Of a stretch of DNA of 64,000 nt, positions 33,601 through 45,500 are shown piece after piece (the stretch's first letter is position 1; every line of letters begins with the position of its first letter). The translations under genes and the position numbers were made by a program. Origin of the DNA: Rosellinia necatrix (Eukaryota > Ascomycota > Sordariomycetes > Xylariales > Xylariaceae); the NCBI GenBank assembly GCA_021209875.1, contig JAGYVD010000012.1, positions 62,001 to 126,000 on the forward strand. Direction: 5' to 3'. The notes under the pieces are model-generated. The model made no database searches and was not told the DNA's origin. It saw only the letters and a program-made list of their open reading frames with translations.

Positions 33601-34650
33601 AGGGTGTTTTAGTATTAGAATTACTAAATCAACAACAAAAATAGGACTTCAGGTACAACTAAGATATCAAATAACTCAACATTCTATAGATAAAATATTT
33701 ATGAATAGTTTAGTTAATTTTTGAGGTTGTGGTAAAGTCTTTTTAAGATTTAAAGAAAAGAAAGTTGATTTTCAAATTTTAAAATTTAAAGATTTAACCG
33801 AAAAAGTTATTCCATTGTTTCAAAATATACCTTTACAAGGTATAAAACAGCAAGATTTTGTAGATTTTTGTAAAGCAGTAGAAATAATGAAAGAAAAAGG
33901 ACATTTAACTCATGAAGGGTTAAATCAAATATCTCTATTAAAAAATGGTATGAATAGAGGTAGAGAATTTGAATAGAGGTAGTGCCCCGACTTCGTACGA
34001 AGTCGGACGCATAAAAAAAATATGTTTTTTTATTAGCCACTGCGAGGTTGTGACCTGCTTCTAATCCTTTGGATAAGGAGAATCTTAAAAAAGAATCTTT
34101 AGGATTCTTTTTTATTTCTTTTCTTGTGTATATGTAAAATGTAATTATTTATATGATAAATCTGACCACCGTGATTCAATTAATTAGTCAATTAAAAGGA
34201 TATTTTTATGTTAACCCTATTTTAGCTTTAAGTTTAGCTATTACTATATTTTCTTTTGTAGGTGTTCCACCTTTAGTTGGATTTTTTGCTAAACAGATGG
34301 TATTAAGTGCTGCTTTAGATAGTGGTTATGTTTTTTTATCTTTAGTCGCAATATTAACTAGCGTAGTAGGTGCAGTTTATTACCTTAATATTATAAAAGA
34401 AATTTTCTTTTATAAACCTGAATATAAAATAAATTCCTTATTAAAAACTAGAATATTATTAGGTTATATTTATAATAATAACGGTGTTTTAATAAAAAAT
34501 TTAGATTTAAAATATAATAATATAGTTATGTCAAGTCCTATCTCTATAACAATATCTAGTATAACTTTAATAATATTATTATTTATATTTATGAATAAAG
34601 AATGATTAAGTATGGGTACTATATTGGTACAGATTTTATTTAATAATTAA
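27629..34650 (+). CDS. nad2: NADH dehydrogenase subunit 2 (four exons)
   Basis: NAD2 is a proton-pumping membrane subunit of complex I. Exons are 27629..28006, 29522..29713, 32084..32698 and 34174..34650, about 553 residues in total. Joins restore [38 protein letters not shown] and [17 protein letters not shown]. Landmarks are [23 protein letters not shown] and [17 protein letters not shown]. The last exon runs from the PIQLISQ join to QILFNN. Introns 1 and 3 are group I with LAGLIDADG ORFs; intron 2 is group II with a reverse transcriptase. TAA 34648-34650 directly abuts the nad3 ATG. Confidence 0.95.
28007..29389 (+). CDS. LAGLIDADG homing endonuclease, nad2 intron 1
   Basis: In frame with nad2 exon 1 and open to TAA 29387-29389 with TGA as Trp. 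Motifs are [12 protein letters not shown] (about 28523) and [11 protein letters not shown] (about 29000), with [11 protein letters not shown] and [11 protein letters not shown] in the two halves. A short GC-rich stretch coding [11 protein letters not shown] (about 28450) is an in-frame insertion relative to relatives. It looks intact. Confidence 0.85.
28007..29521 (+). mobile_element. group I intron 1 in nad2
   Basis: The exon ends in T and the intron ends in G. It has the shared 5' core (ccaaattccggggaagtcct near 28048, gagcaacgagtagacgg near 28280). The exon frame stays open through the core into the endonuclease. Confidence 0.88.
29714..31933 (+). CDS. group II intron reverse transcriptase/maturase
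   Basis: The protein helps splice and retro-mobilise its intron. The frame continues without TAA/TAG from nad2 exon 2; an internal start at TTG 30101 is possible. Domains in order are an N-terminal RT-0/finger region ([29 protein letters not shown]), [15 protein letters not shown] (RT motif A), [15 protein letters not shown] (RT motif with QGS), YIRYADDW (catalytic YADD, codons 31109-31120), then a domain X thumb (YYRFTDN, KYGKN) and a C-terminal [16 protein letters not shown] zinc/HNH-like motif. The tail after MHHIR is short, so a full HNH nuclease is uncertain. It looks intact and likely active in splicing. Confidence 0.9.
29714..32083 (+). mobile_element. group II intron 2 in nad2
   Basis: The intron starts GTGCG at 29714 and ends AT at 32083. 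Domain V (gagccgtatgatgggaaact through gtacggttcggg) is at about 32000-32040. It encodes a reverse transcriptase. Domain V is almost the same as in the ORF-less nad6 intron. Confidence 0.92.
32699..33976 (+). CDS. LAGLIDADG homing endonuclease, nad2 intron 3
   Basis: In frame with exon 3 to TAG 33974-33976. Motifs are [12 protein letters not shown] (about 33092), where the usual GxG pair is altered to GES, and [11 protein letters not shown] (about 33577). [11 protein letters not shown] is also present. Otherwise intact; the altered first motif could reduce catalysis. Confidence 0.85.
32699..34173 (+). mobile_element. group I intron 3 in nad2
   Basis: It lies between SP (exon ends in T) and IQLISQ (intron ends in G). 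It has the shared 5' core (ccaaactccggggaagtcct near 32739, gagcaacgagtagacgg near 32904). The 3' part holds a GC-rich insert gacttcgtacgaagtcgg near 33989 and a ctaatcctttggataagg tract. Confidence 0.88.
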
Positions 34651-37600
34651 ATGAGCAGTATGACTTTTTTCTTTTTATTTGTATCTATATTAGCTTTAGT
34701 TTTTTTAATAGTTAATTTGTTTTTAGCTCCTCACAACCCTAAGAATTGAATAGGGAAATCAATAATTTGGGGTAAATTGCCAAACTCCGGGAACTCCCTA
34801 AAGCTTCTGGTACCAAGCCTTATATGAAAATATATTGGTGGCTGAAGTAATTACTTAGGTATGGTAACAAGTCAGAAGATATACGAAAGTTTAATGGGTA
34901 ATCGTGGATCTAAGTCAAATAAAATTAACACTTTATTTGTAAAAGAGCAACGAGTAGATGGTAGTTACATTGGATATTTAAATAAAAAAAATAATTCCAT
35001 GTTAAAGTGTACTCTAGTGGGCTTCGAAAGAAGTTATCAAGTCAAAATCCCTTCTAACCCTATAAATTTAACAAGGAATTTTTCTATGCTAGAATCTAAA
35101 CTAGATCCTTCATACGTTACTGGATTTACAGACGGTGAAGGTTCTTTTATATTAACAATAATAAAAGATAATAAATACAAATTAGGTTGGCGTGTAGCAT
35201 GTAGATTTGTAATAAGCTTACATAAAAAAGACTTAATATTATTAAATAGTATTAAAAACTTTTTTAAAACTGGTAATGTTTTTCTTAGGGGTATAGATGC
35301 TTCACAATATCGTGTTGAATCTTTAAAAGGTTTAGATATTATAATTAACCATTTTGATAAATATCCTTTAAAAACTAAAAAACAAGCAGATTATATGTTA
35401 TTTAAGTTAGCTTATAATTTAATTAAAAGCAAAAGTCATCTTACAAAAGATGGATTATCAAAGCTTGTTGCTTTAAAGGCTGTTATGAATAATGGTTGAA
35501 ATGATGAATTAAGAATTGCTTTTCCTGACATTATTCCTGTATTAAGACCTGAAACTCTATTATTTAAAAATATAGATCCTTTTTGATTAGCAGGATTTAC
35601 TGATGCCGAAGGTTGCTTTAGTGTTGTAATATTTAAATCTAAAACATCTAAATTCGGTGAAGCAGTGAAATTAAGTTTTATTTTAACTCAAAGTCTTAGA
35701 GACGAGTTTTTAATCAAAAGTTTAATTGAATATTTAGGATGTGGTTATACAAGTTTAGATGATAGAGGAACAATTGAATTTAAAGTATCTGATTTTTCTA
35801 GCATAAGAAATATTATTATTCCATTTTTCGTTAAATATCATTTACATGGTAATAAAAGTTTAGATTTTTCAGATTTTAGTTTAGTTGTATCATTAATGGA
35901 AAATAAAAAACATTTAACCAAAGAAGGTTTAGATGAAATAAAAAAAATCCGTACTAGAATGAATACAAATAGAAAACAATAGTTTAATATAAATCCCCTC
36001 GCCTAAAAGTCCATGCGATTTTTCTGTATAGAAAAATTAATAAAAAATATATTTTTTTTATAAGGCCGCTAGGCGGCCTGGGTAGCTTCGCTAAGGGACC
36101 GGGACCGGGACCGGGACCGGGACCGGGACCGGGACCGGGACCGGGACCGGGACCGGGACCGGGACCGGGACCGGGACCGGGACCCGGTGTTAATTTATAG
36201 GTATGAGAAATTTGACTCCAACGTATCAAGAAAAATATTCTATTTTTGAATGTGGTTTTCACAGTTTTTTAGGTCAAAATAGAACACAATTTGGTATTAA
36301 ATTCTTTATGTTTGGATTCATTTATTTATTATTGGATTTAGAAATTCTTTTAATTTTCCCTTTTGCTTCAAGTGAATATGTAAATAGTATTTATGGTTTA
36401 TCAATGGTATTAATTTTTACATTAATATTAACTTTAGGATTTACATATGAAATAGCAAAAAATGCATTAAAAATAGAAAGTAGACAAGTTAGATTTGATT
36501 TATTAAAAAAATCAAATGAGGTTACAGAACTATTAGGTAAAACTTCTGACTTTTCTAAGCTTGAGTGCGTACTAAAAAATATAAATAATTCTCCTGGATC
36601 TAATAATTTAGATAACTCTTTAAATAATTCTTCTGAATCAAAAATTTTAAATAACTCTTTAAATCATCATTTAAAGAAATATTACTTAAAAATAGTTAAT
36701 GCAAAGGGTCATTACTTGTATACGGAAGATGGCAGAGAAATTTTTGATGCCGCTTCAGGTGCAGCAGTCGCTTGTATAGGTTATGGTAACGAAAAAGTAA
36801 TAGAAGCTATATGTGATAAATATAAACAAGGAGTTCATTATTTATCCACATCTTATTGAAAAGATGAGGATGTTTTAAAATTGAATGATTTTCTTTTAAA
36901 AAGTACAGAATATAAAATGTCGAAGGTCTTTATAACAGGGTCAGGTTCTGACGCAATAGAAGCTAGCATAAAGGTAGCTCGTCAATATTTTTTTGATATG
37001 GATAAAGAAACTCAACGTCATGTGATTATTGCTCGTGAAAATTCTTATCATGGTAATACTCTTGGTGCTTTGAGTGTGTCAAATTTTATTGTTAGACAAG
37101 AACCGTACTATCCTATTATGACGGACAATGTTGAACACATTAGTTCTTGTAATCCTTACCGTCAACAAATAGAAGGTGAATCCGATGCTGCCTTTATAGC
37201 TAGAAAAGCCCAGGAATTGGAAAATAAGATTAATGAAATAGGACCCGAGAAAGTTATGTGTTTTATAATGGAACCTGTCAGCGGAGCTGCACTTGGATGT
37301 GTTCCAGCTCCATTAGGCTATTTAAAAGCTATGCAAGAAGTTTGCCATAAGTATGGTGTTCTTTTAATTTTTGATGAAATTATGTGTGGCATGGGTAGAA
37401 CTGGTACTTTACATGCATGAGAGGTAGAGGGTGTTGTACCTGATATAATAGTAATAGGTAAAGGACTTGCGGGTGGATATTTCCCTCTTTCGGCTATCTT
37501 AGTAAATACTAAAGTATGTGAAGGCTTGAAAACTCAAGAGTTTATTCATGGACATACCTTCGATGCCGTACCTGTGGGGGCGGTAGCTGCACTGATTGTT

Positions 37601-37975
37601 CAAGAAATTATTAAAAAATGGAATTTGCTAGAGAATGTATCTAAACAAGGAGTTTATTTACGGGATAGCTTAAAAGCTAAGTTAGGGGATCATCCCAATG
37701 TAGGAGACGTTAGAGGTATAGGTCTTTTTATTGGTATAGAATTAGTCAAAGACAAAACAACTAAGGAACCTTTCGATACCAATGTAGGGGTGGCTCAAAT
37801 AATTGTTGACTTGGCTTTGTCAGAGTATAATATGACAATATATAAAGGAACTGGCGGAGCAGATGGGTTAAATGGGGATCATATTATGATTCAGCCGCCT
37901 TTTACCATTACAGCCAAAGATGTGGATCATATAGTAGAAGTGGTCACAGCTGTAATTGAAAGAGTTTTCGAGTAA
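34651..37975 (+). CDS. nad3: NADH dehydrogenase subunit 3 fused to class-III aminotransferase (two exons)
   Basis: NAD3 is a small membrane subunit of complex I. Exons are 34651..34740 ([10 protein letters not shown] to LFLAPHNP) and 36224..37975. The join restores [23 protein letters not shown]3 identity runs to [10 protein letters not shown] (36487), where this protein normally stops. Here the frame continues without a stop: a Asn/Ser-rich linker (about 65 residues) leads into a complete PLP enzyme ending at TAA 37973-37975. The whole product is about 613 residues. Whether it is cleaved after translation is unknown. NAD3 identity is certain and the fusion is read directly from the sequence. 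Confidence 0.95.
34741..35982 (+). CDS. LAGLIDADG homing endonuclease, nad3 intron
   Basis: In frame with nad3 exon 1 to TAG 35980-35982. Motifs are [11 protein letters not shown] (about 35113) and [11 protein letters not shown] (about 35584). [11 protein letters not shown] and [11 protein letters not shown] are also present. Trp is mostly TGA. No lesion was seen. Confidence 0.87.
36095..36185 (+). repeat. (GGGACC)n hexanucleotide array
   Basis: About 15 perfect GGGACC units run up to some 40 bases before nad3 exon 2, inside the intron 3' end. This is extreme GC in an AT-rich genome. Confidence 0.95.
36488..37975 (+). CDS. class-III PLP aminotransferase module of the nad3 fusion
   Basis: The fold type I, class III aminotransferase family (ornithine, 4-aminobutyrate and similar amino-group transfers) is clear. 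Visible in order: a [21 protein letters not shown]-terminal segment, [15 protein letters not shown] (phosphate-binding), [11 protein letters not shown] (ring stacking), [26 protein letters not shown] (Asp codon 37373 contacts the pyridine nitrogen), [14 protein letters not shown] (Schiff-base Lys codon 37460-37462), GHTFDAVP (phosphate Thr), and a C-terminal small domain to ERVFE. All key residues are present. TGA encodes Trp at 36857 and 37418, so it is adapted to mitochondrial decoding. Codons look slightly more GC-rich than nad3. Substrate cannot be told from sequence. Origin by transfer from a nuclear or bacterial gene is inference. Confidence 0.9.
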
Positions 37976-39792
<1,817 letters not shown>

Positions 39793-39841
39793 TTATTAAG
39801 ATTAAGAGAAAAAAAAATGTTTACGGAGTAATCAAAAAAAA

Positions 39842-42247
39842 ATGTTTAAATTATTTATATTAGGTTCAACCTTTATTATTACTAGTCTGTTATTTGTTTG
39901 GTTATTTGATAAAGAAATTTTCATTAATTTATCTTATGTTATTAATAAGAGCTGTTTCTTTAATGATATTATAGTTCCTGTTGTAGGTTATATATTTATA
40001 TTATTAACTTTACTAGGGGTAAGTGGTCCCCGTTTATATTTAGAAATATGACCTCTTATTTTAAATATATTTTTAGAAATATATTTAAATAATAAGTTAC
40101 GAGTTGAAAAGTATTTTAAGTGAATATTAGCTTTTTTTTTTATAATTCATCTATGTTTTAACACTCTTGTATTTACGATTTATGAGATAAACGTAATAGA
40201 TTATTTGTTTAATTTTTTACCTTTTATTGGCTTAATAGGATTAGGTTATATTAACCCGGCTTTAGTTAAAAATGAGTTAATATTTAGATTTAATCTTTTT
40301 TCTATTCTGTTATCAATATGTTTTATTTTAGGGGTTTTCTTTTTTACGTTTATTTATATTTATGAACCTTACTATTTAAAAATTTATATTTCGTTGTTTT
40401 TTTTTTTTAGATTTATTTGTATAATATTAACCCTTGTTTATACTATTATTTATTGGGTTTATATCCCTTTAAAAAAGGAGAATCTAATTAAATTTGGTGT
40501 TTTGTTATTTAGCTTATTACTTGTTGGTACTTTATTTAACACAATAGGGAAATTATCATCATATATATTTTTAAATATGAAGAACCCAGTTCCTTACCTG
40601 TTTAAGAATAATTCTCTTTATACAGACCTGGAACATCCAAAAGTGGATTTTAATAAATTATATGATGAAATTTTACCAGGTAGAGATCTATCCAGTGAAG
40701 ACTTATTGGTAATTAATGTTAATAATAATTATAAATGACCTAAGTCTTCTATATTTGATTTAATCGAACTTTCATGCTTAAAATATGTAAAGGTTAATGA
40801 AAATTTAGTTAAATTTAATTATCAAGGACATTTAGAAGGTAAATTACCTAAGATTAGTTTATTTAAAGGGTTTATTGCATTAGATCTAAATAAACATATA
40901 GCTAAGAGTTTTTTACTTTCAGATACTAGATTGTTTGATTTTTCCCCTTCTATTTGAAATACACGTCCTGAATTAATAAAAAATTATTATAGATACATCG
41001 AAGTTCCAGCTATTTATGAAAAGAATGGTTTTTGATGCTTTGATCTAAAATTAAATCACAGTGTAATACTTGTAAGATATGATCCTTATCTTCAAGAAGG
41101 TTTTAAGATTCAAAATTCTAATGGTAGAAGAGAAGTATATAGTTTTAAAGTAATTTTTCCCTATAAAGAATCAGGTTCGCTTTATAAAAAAATGAATATT
41201 ATTAATAAATTAGCCAAAATTGAGTCTATTCTTTTGGACTCTTCTTTTGATAATCGTTATTTATTAGACATACCTAGAAGTTATTATTATAAAAATAAGG
41301 ATAATTCTAGTATATTAGTAACCCTTCCTTTTAATATTCAAATCGCAAATTTAAATCCTCTTATTACGGACAGGCTTATTCTTAGACCTCTGAGTCTTTT
41401 AGATGCTGAGGCCTATAGTGAAATATTCAATGACCCAGAAAGTAATTGAAATAATAGCTTAACTTTTAGTAACCTTAGCGTAGCCTGGGCTGAATCGCAA
41501 ATAAAGCGTAATATTAAGACTTATGAAGAAACAAATGCAAGTATTTCTTTAGGTGTATTTTTAAAGAATATGCAAGGGGGAGAAGGTGAATTAATAGGTG
41601 AAATGGAAGGATCATTATACACGGGACGTAGTGAATTTTTCCCTACTGTTTCTTACATATTAAAAAAAGAGTACTGGGGTAAAGGATACGGGAGCGAAAC
41701 TTTAGAAGCATGAATAAATTATTATTTTAGTCTTCCAACCAGAGAAGTTGAGTTCAAACTACCTGTTAATTTTATCGAAGCTAAATATAAAAATAAGACA
41801 ACTAATTTAATGAGTGTTACAACTTTTGATTTTAATTATAGAAGTATTAATTTGCTGAAAAAAATGGGGTTTAAATTATGGTACTTAAATCAAACTGTTT
41901 GGACAACAGAGGATAACTTAATCAGGCGTTTAGTGGAGAATAGGGGGTTTGATTTGCTGGAGCCTACAGGGTATAAAGTATATGATACACTTTTTACCTT
42001 TTGAATATATTTTGATAATAAATATATGGAAGAATTTAATATCTATGTTTATTGATTTTTCTTTTTATTAGCTAAAGATGAGCTATTTATTACTAAATGG
42101 TATAGTAATGATAATAATTGTAAGCCTCTTGAGTCTAATGGGTATCTACAAGGTAAATACAATCTTAAGGATAATAAAGATTTGCATATGTATGTATGAA
42201 TATTATCTGAAGATGAATTTAGAAAAAAAAAAAGAGGTAATACATAA
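39842..42247 (+). CDS. membrane protein with C-terminal GNAT acetyltransferase domain
   Basis: A free-standing 801-codon ORF between atp9 and cox2, open from ATG 39842 to TAA 42245 with TGA as Trp. The N-terminal third has about six hydrophobic helices (from FILGSTFIITSLLFVWLF to FGVLLFSLLLVGTLF). The middle is soluble and unrecognised. The C-terminal part is GNAT-like of the RimJ/RimL type: ITDRLILRPLSLLDAEAYSE near 41366, the acetyl-CoA loop KKEYWGKGYGSETLEAW near 41664, and RSINLLKKMGFKLWYL near 41842. GNAT ORFs are known from some ascomycete mitogenomes as I recall. The substrate is unknown. The AT-rich, TGA-using codons indicate long residence. Confidence 0.75.
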
Positions 42248-42346
42248 GGTATATTAATAAAAATCTACTTATTTAATTTTTTACGGGTTCGCACTCCATA
42301 TCCTTTGGATTAGAAACCAAGGGATCGACTTCGTAAGGGTAAAAAA

Positions 42347-42417
42347 AGTGTGTTAGTTTAAAGGTAGAACATAGTAGTACGGTCACTATTGTATAAGTTC
42401 GAATCTTATATACACTT
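42347..42417 (+). tRNA. trnR: tRNA-Arg (ACG), copy 1
   Basis: The acceptor is agtgtgt/atacact. The anticodon region tagtagtacggtcacta gives ACG. T arm ataag-ttcgaat-cttat. Confidence 0.88.
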
Positions 42418-42575
42418 AAGGTTTAGAGGCGATTTATTATAAATTATTTTTATTAATTTGTAATAGGTTAAATTTAAGCCCCATCTTTATCTATGGCTCT
42501 ATTTTTCGATATTAGTGTATGATCTATACAAATGTTTTTTTTTTATGAATTTAGAGATTTTTATTTTTATCTATT

Positions 42576-45500
42576 ATGTTATTATGTAGCTTTTTTTTTA
42601 ATATAAATATGGATGTTCCTACTCCTTGAGGTATTTATTTTCAAGATAGCGCAACTCCTCCTTCTAAGTGATCTGGTAAATCACTTTTATTGGGGATTAA
42701 ATTACCAAACTCCGGAAAACCCTTAGAACTTCGAGTACCAAGCCACCCATGAAAATGGATAGGTGGATGAACTAATCACTCATGTATGGTAACAAGCTTG
42801 AAGGCTTCTGAAAAGAACGTAGGCAATCGCGGATCTAAGTCAGTAATAGGTGAAAGTATTACTGTAAAAGAGCAACGAGTAGACGGTAGTTGATGTGGGT
42901 GCGCAAGTTATCCATATTTAAGATGTACTCTAACGGGTTTCGAAAGAAATTATCAGATCAAAATCCGTACTACTCAATTAGTTAATAAAAGAAGTTATTC
43001 TACATCTTTCATTAATGATGCCAGAGATAGTAATAACCAGGGGACCTGTTTAATAATAGATCCTAATTTCTTAACAGGGTTCACAGACGCAGAAGGTTCA
43101 TTTGTTTTAAGTATTACAAAAAGTAATACTGTTAGATCAGGTTGAATAATCAAACCAAGATTTCAAATACATTTACATAAAAAAGATTTATTTATCTTGG
43201 AAGCTATTCAAAAGTTTCTTGGTGTAGGTAAAGTATATATTCAAGGTACAAATTCAGCAGTAGAATACAGAGTATTCTCTATTAAAGAATTAGGGGTAGT
43301 TTTAGATCACTTTGATAAATTTCCTCTTATTTCCTATAAATATGGAGATTACTCTTTATTTAAACAAGCTTATCTATTATTAGTTAACCAAGAACATTTA
43401 GAACCTGAAGGTTTACGAAAAGTTATATCAATAAAAGCATCTATAAACAAAGGTTTATCTGAACCTTTAAAAGAAGCTTTCCCTGATGTAACACCTGCTG
43501 CAAGACCTGTAAGAGAAAATATTTTTATTTATGACCCCCAATGACTGGCTGGGTTTACTAGCGGAGAGGGATCATTTATGGTTAAGGTAAGAAAACCAAA
43601 TGGTAACAGTAGAGCTGTTATTGAATTGGTCTTTCAAATAAATCAACATATTCGAGATAAACAACTAATGGTTTACATTGCTCAATATTTAGGATGTGGT
43701 AAAATATATAAACATTCTATGAATGCAGTAATGTATAGTGTATCCAAGACGTCTGACTTAACTGAAATAATTCTTCCTTTTTTTTTTAAATATCCTATAT
43801 TAGGAATAAAAGCTTTGGATTTTAAAGACTTCTGTTCTGTATCTGCACTAATTAAAAGTAAAGCTCATTATACTAAAGAAGGACTAGATCAAATTTTTCA
43901 TCTTAAAGCTAATATGAATACAGGTAGAGTTGATTACTAGCCCAGTAAATATAAACCCTACCTCGCCTAAGTGCGATTTTTCTGTATAGAAAAATTATAA
44001 AAAAAAATTCTATTTTTTTTTATTAAGCGTGCGTGCGTGCGAAGCCGCCGCCGCCGCCGCACGCACGCATAGAAAGGACGCTTAATAAAAATCGCCTCCT
44101 GCGGAGGCGAGCCAGCAGTGGTTTATGTAAATAGAAATATTATCTCTCCCTGCTTATAGTATTTTAACTAATTGAACGTTTAATTTGATTTTTTATGCAA
44201 ATGGAGGGATTGGTTGAGTTGCATGATAATATTATGTATTATCTAGTTATAATATTATTTGCTGTGGCATGAATAATGTTATCTATAATTAGAAATTACG
44301 CTGAAACTAAGTCACCTATATCTCACAAGTATTTAAATCATGGTAAAATAGTGCCTACTCAAAAGTGTTTTAAGTTTAACAATAGATCAAATATAAATTA
44401 TATACGTTTTTATAGTACAAAACCTTATTTAGATCTACCTCGCTTAGCTGTAAAATTTTACGATGATGCTTTTTCTGCACAAGCTAGGAAATTAATTATA
44501 AAGGATAATAAAAATAAATCTGGAATTTATAAATGAACCAATAAATTAACGAATGATATATATGTTGGGCAATCCTCCTCTAAGGAAAGGTTTACATGTC
44601 CACAACCTAAAGAAGATTTAAATAATTTTTATGAATGATTCACTGGATTAACAGATGGAGAAGGTTCATTCAATATTGGAATACGTAATACTCAAAATTT
44701 TGCATTTTCATTTCAGATTACTATGCATATAGATGAAGAAGACCTATTGAAGTTTATTCAACAAACCTTAGAGATAGGTAAGGTTTTTTTAAGTGGAAAC
44801 ACTGCTAGATTATCTGTTAATAGACGTGAAGATATATCTAATATAATAAGTATTTTTATAAAGTATCCGTTACAGTCAACTAAATACTTAAACTTTTTAA
44901 GTTTTAAAAAAGCTTTTGAGCTTTACGATAGTTCATCTATAAAATCTAAAGAATTATTTGAAGAAATTTCCAAAATTAAGGCTAATATGAATACCTTAAG
45001 AACTGATTTTAGTGAAATGGAAACTCTAAAATTTTCTATTACTCCTTCTTGAATATTAGGTTTTGTAGAAGGAGAAGGTTCTTTCACGGTCGCCAAGAGA
45101 GATTATACATTGTTATTTATTCTTGCTCAATCTGCTAAAGATTTACGTTTAATGGAAGAAGTACAAAACTTCTTTTTAAGTTTATGTAATGATCAATTTT
45201 ATGGGAAATATGAAGATAAAGGCGTAAGACTTTATAGAGATACTAAAAGTAATACTGATGCTGTTTATCTAAGTATTGGTCGTGAAGATATTATAACTAA
45301 AATTATAATACCCTTTTTTGATTCTTTATCTTGACATAGTAAAAAGGAAAAAGATTATCAAGATTGAAAAACCATATTAAGATTAAAACAATTAGGTCTT
45401 CATTATACCGATGAAGGTATAAGAGTTATAAATCTTATATTAAATCAAATGAATTTAAAAAGATTATCTAGTTCAAATTCAGTTAAAGTAGATAAGGAAT

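Larger units (their letters stand above)
34741..36223 (+). mobile_element. group I intron in nad3
   Basis: The exon ends in T at 34740 and the intron ends in G at 36223. It has the shared 5' core (ccaaactccgggaactccct near 34780, gagcaacgagtagatgg near 34945). The 3' end is filled by GC elements: a hairpin element near 36013, an aggccgctaggcggcctggg palindrome near 36063, and the (GGGACC)n array. Confidence 0.9.
42660..44197 (+). mobile_element. group I intron 1 in cox2
   Basis: It lies between DSATP and QMEGLVEL. It has the shared 5' core (ccaaactccggaaaaccct near 42705, gagcaacgagtagacgg near 42870). The 3' end (43941-44110) is filled with a hairpin element and a reverse family A element. 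Confidence 0.9.

Noticed and set aside
35984..36262. Minus-strand ORF made of Pro-Gly repeats
   Set aside because: It is only the reverse reading of the (GGGACC)n array and nad3 sequence.
42493..42606. ATG 42493 as the cox2 start
   Set aside because: It is in a different frame from MDVPTPWG and ends before the intron; ATG 42576 is in frame.
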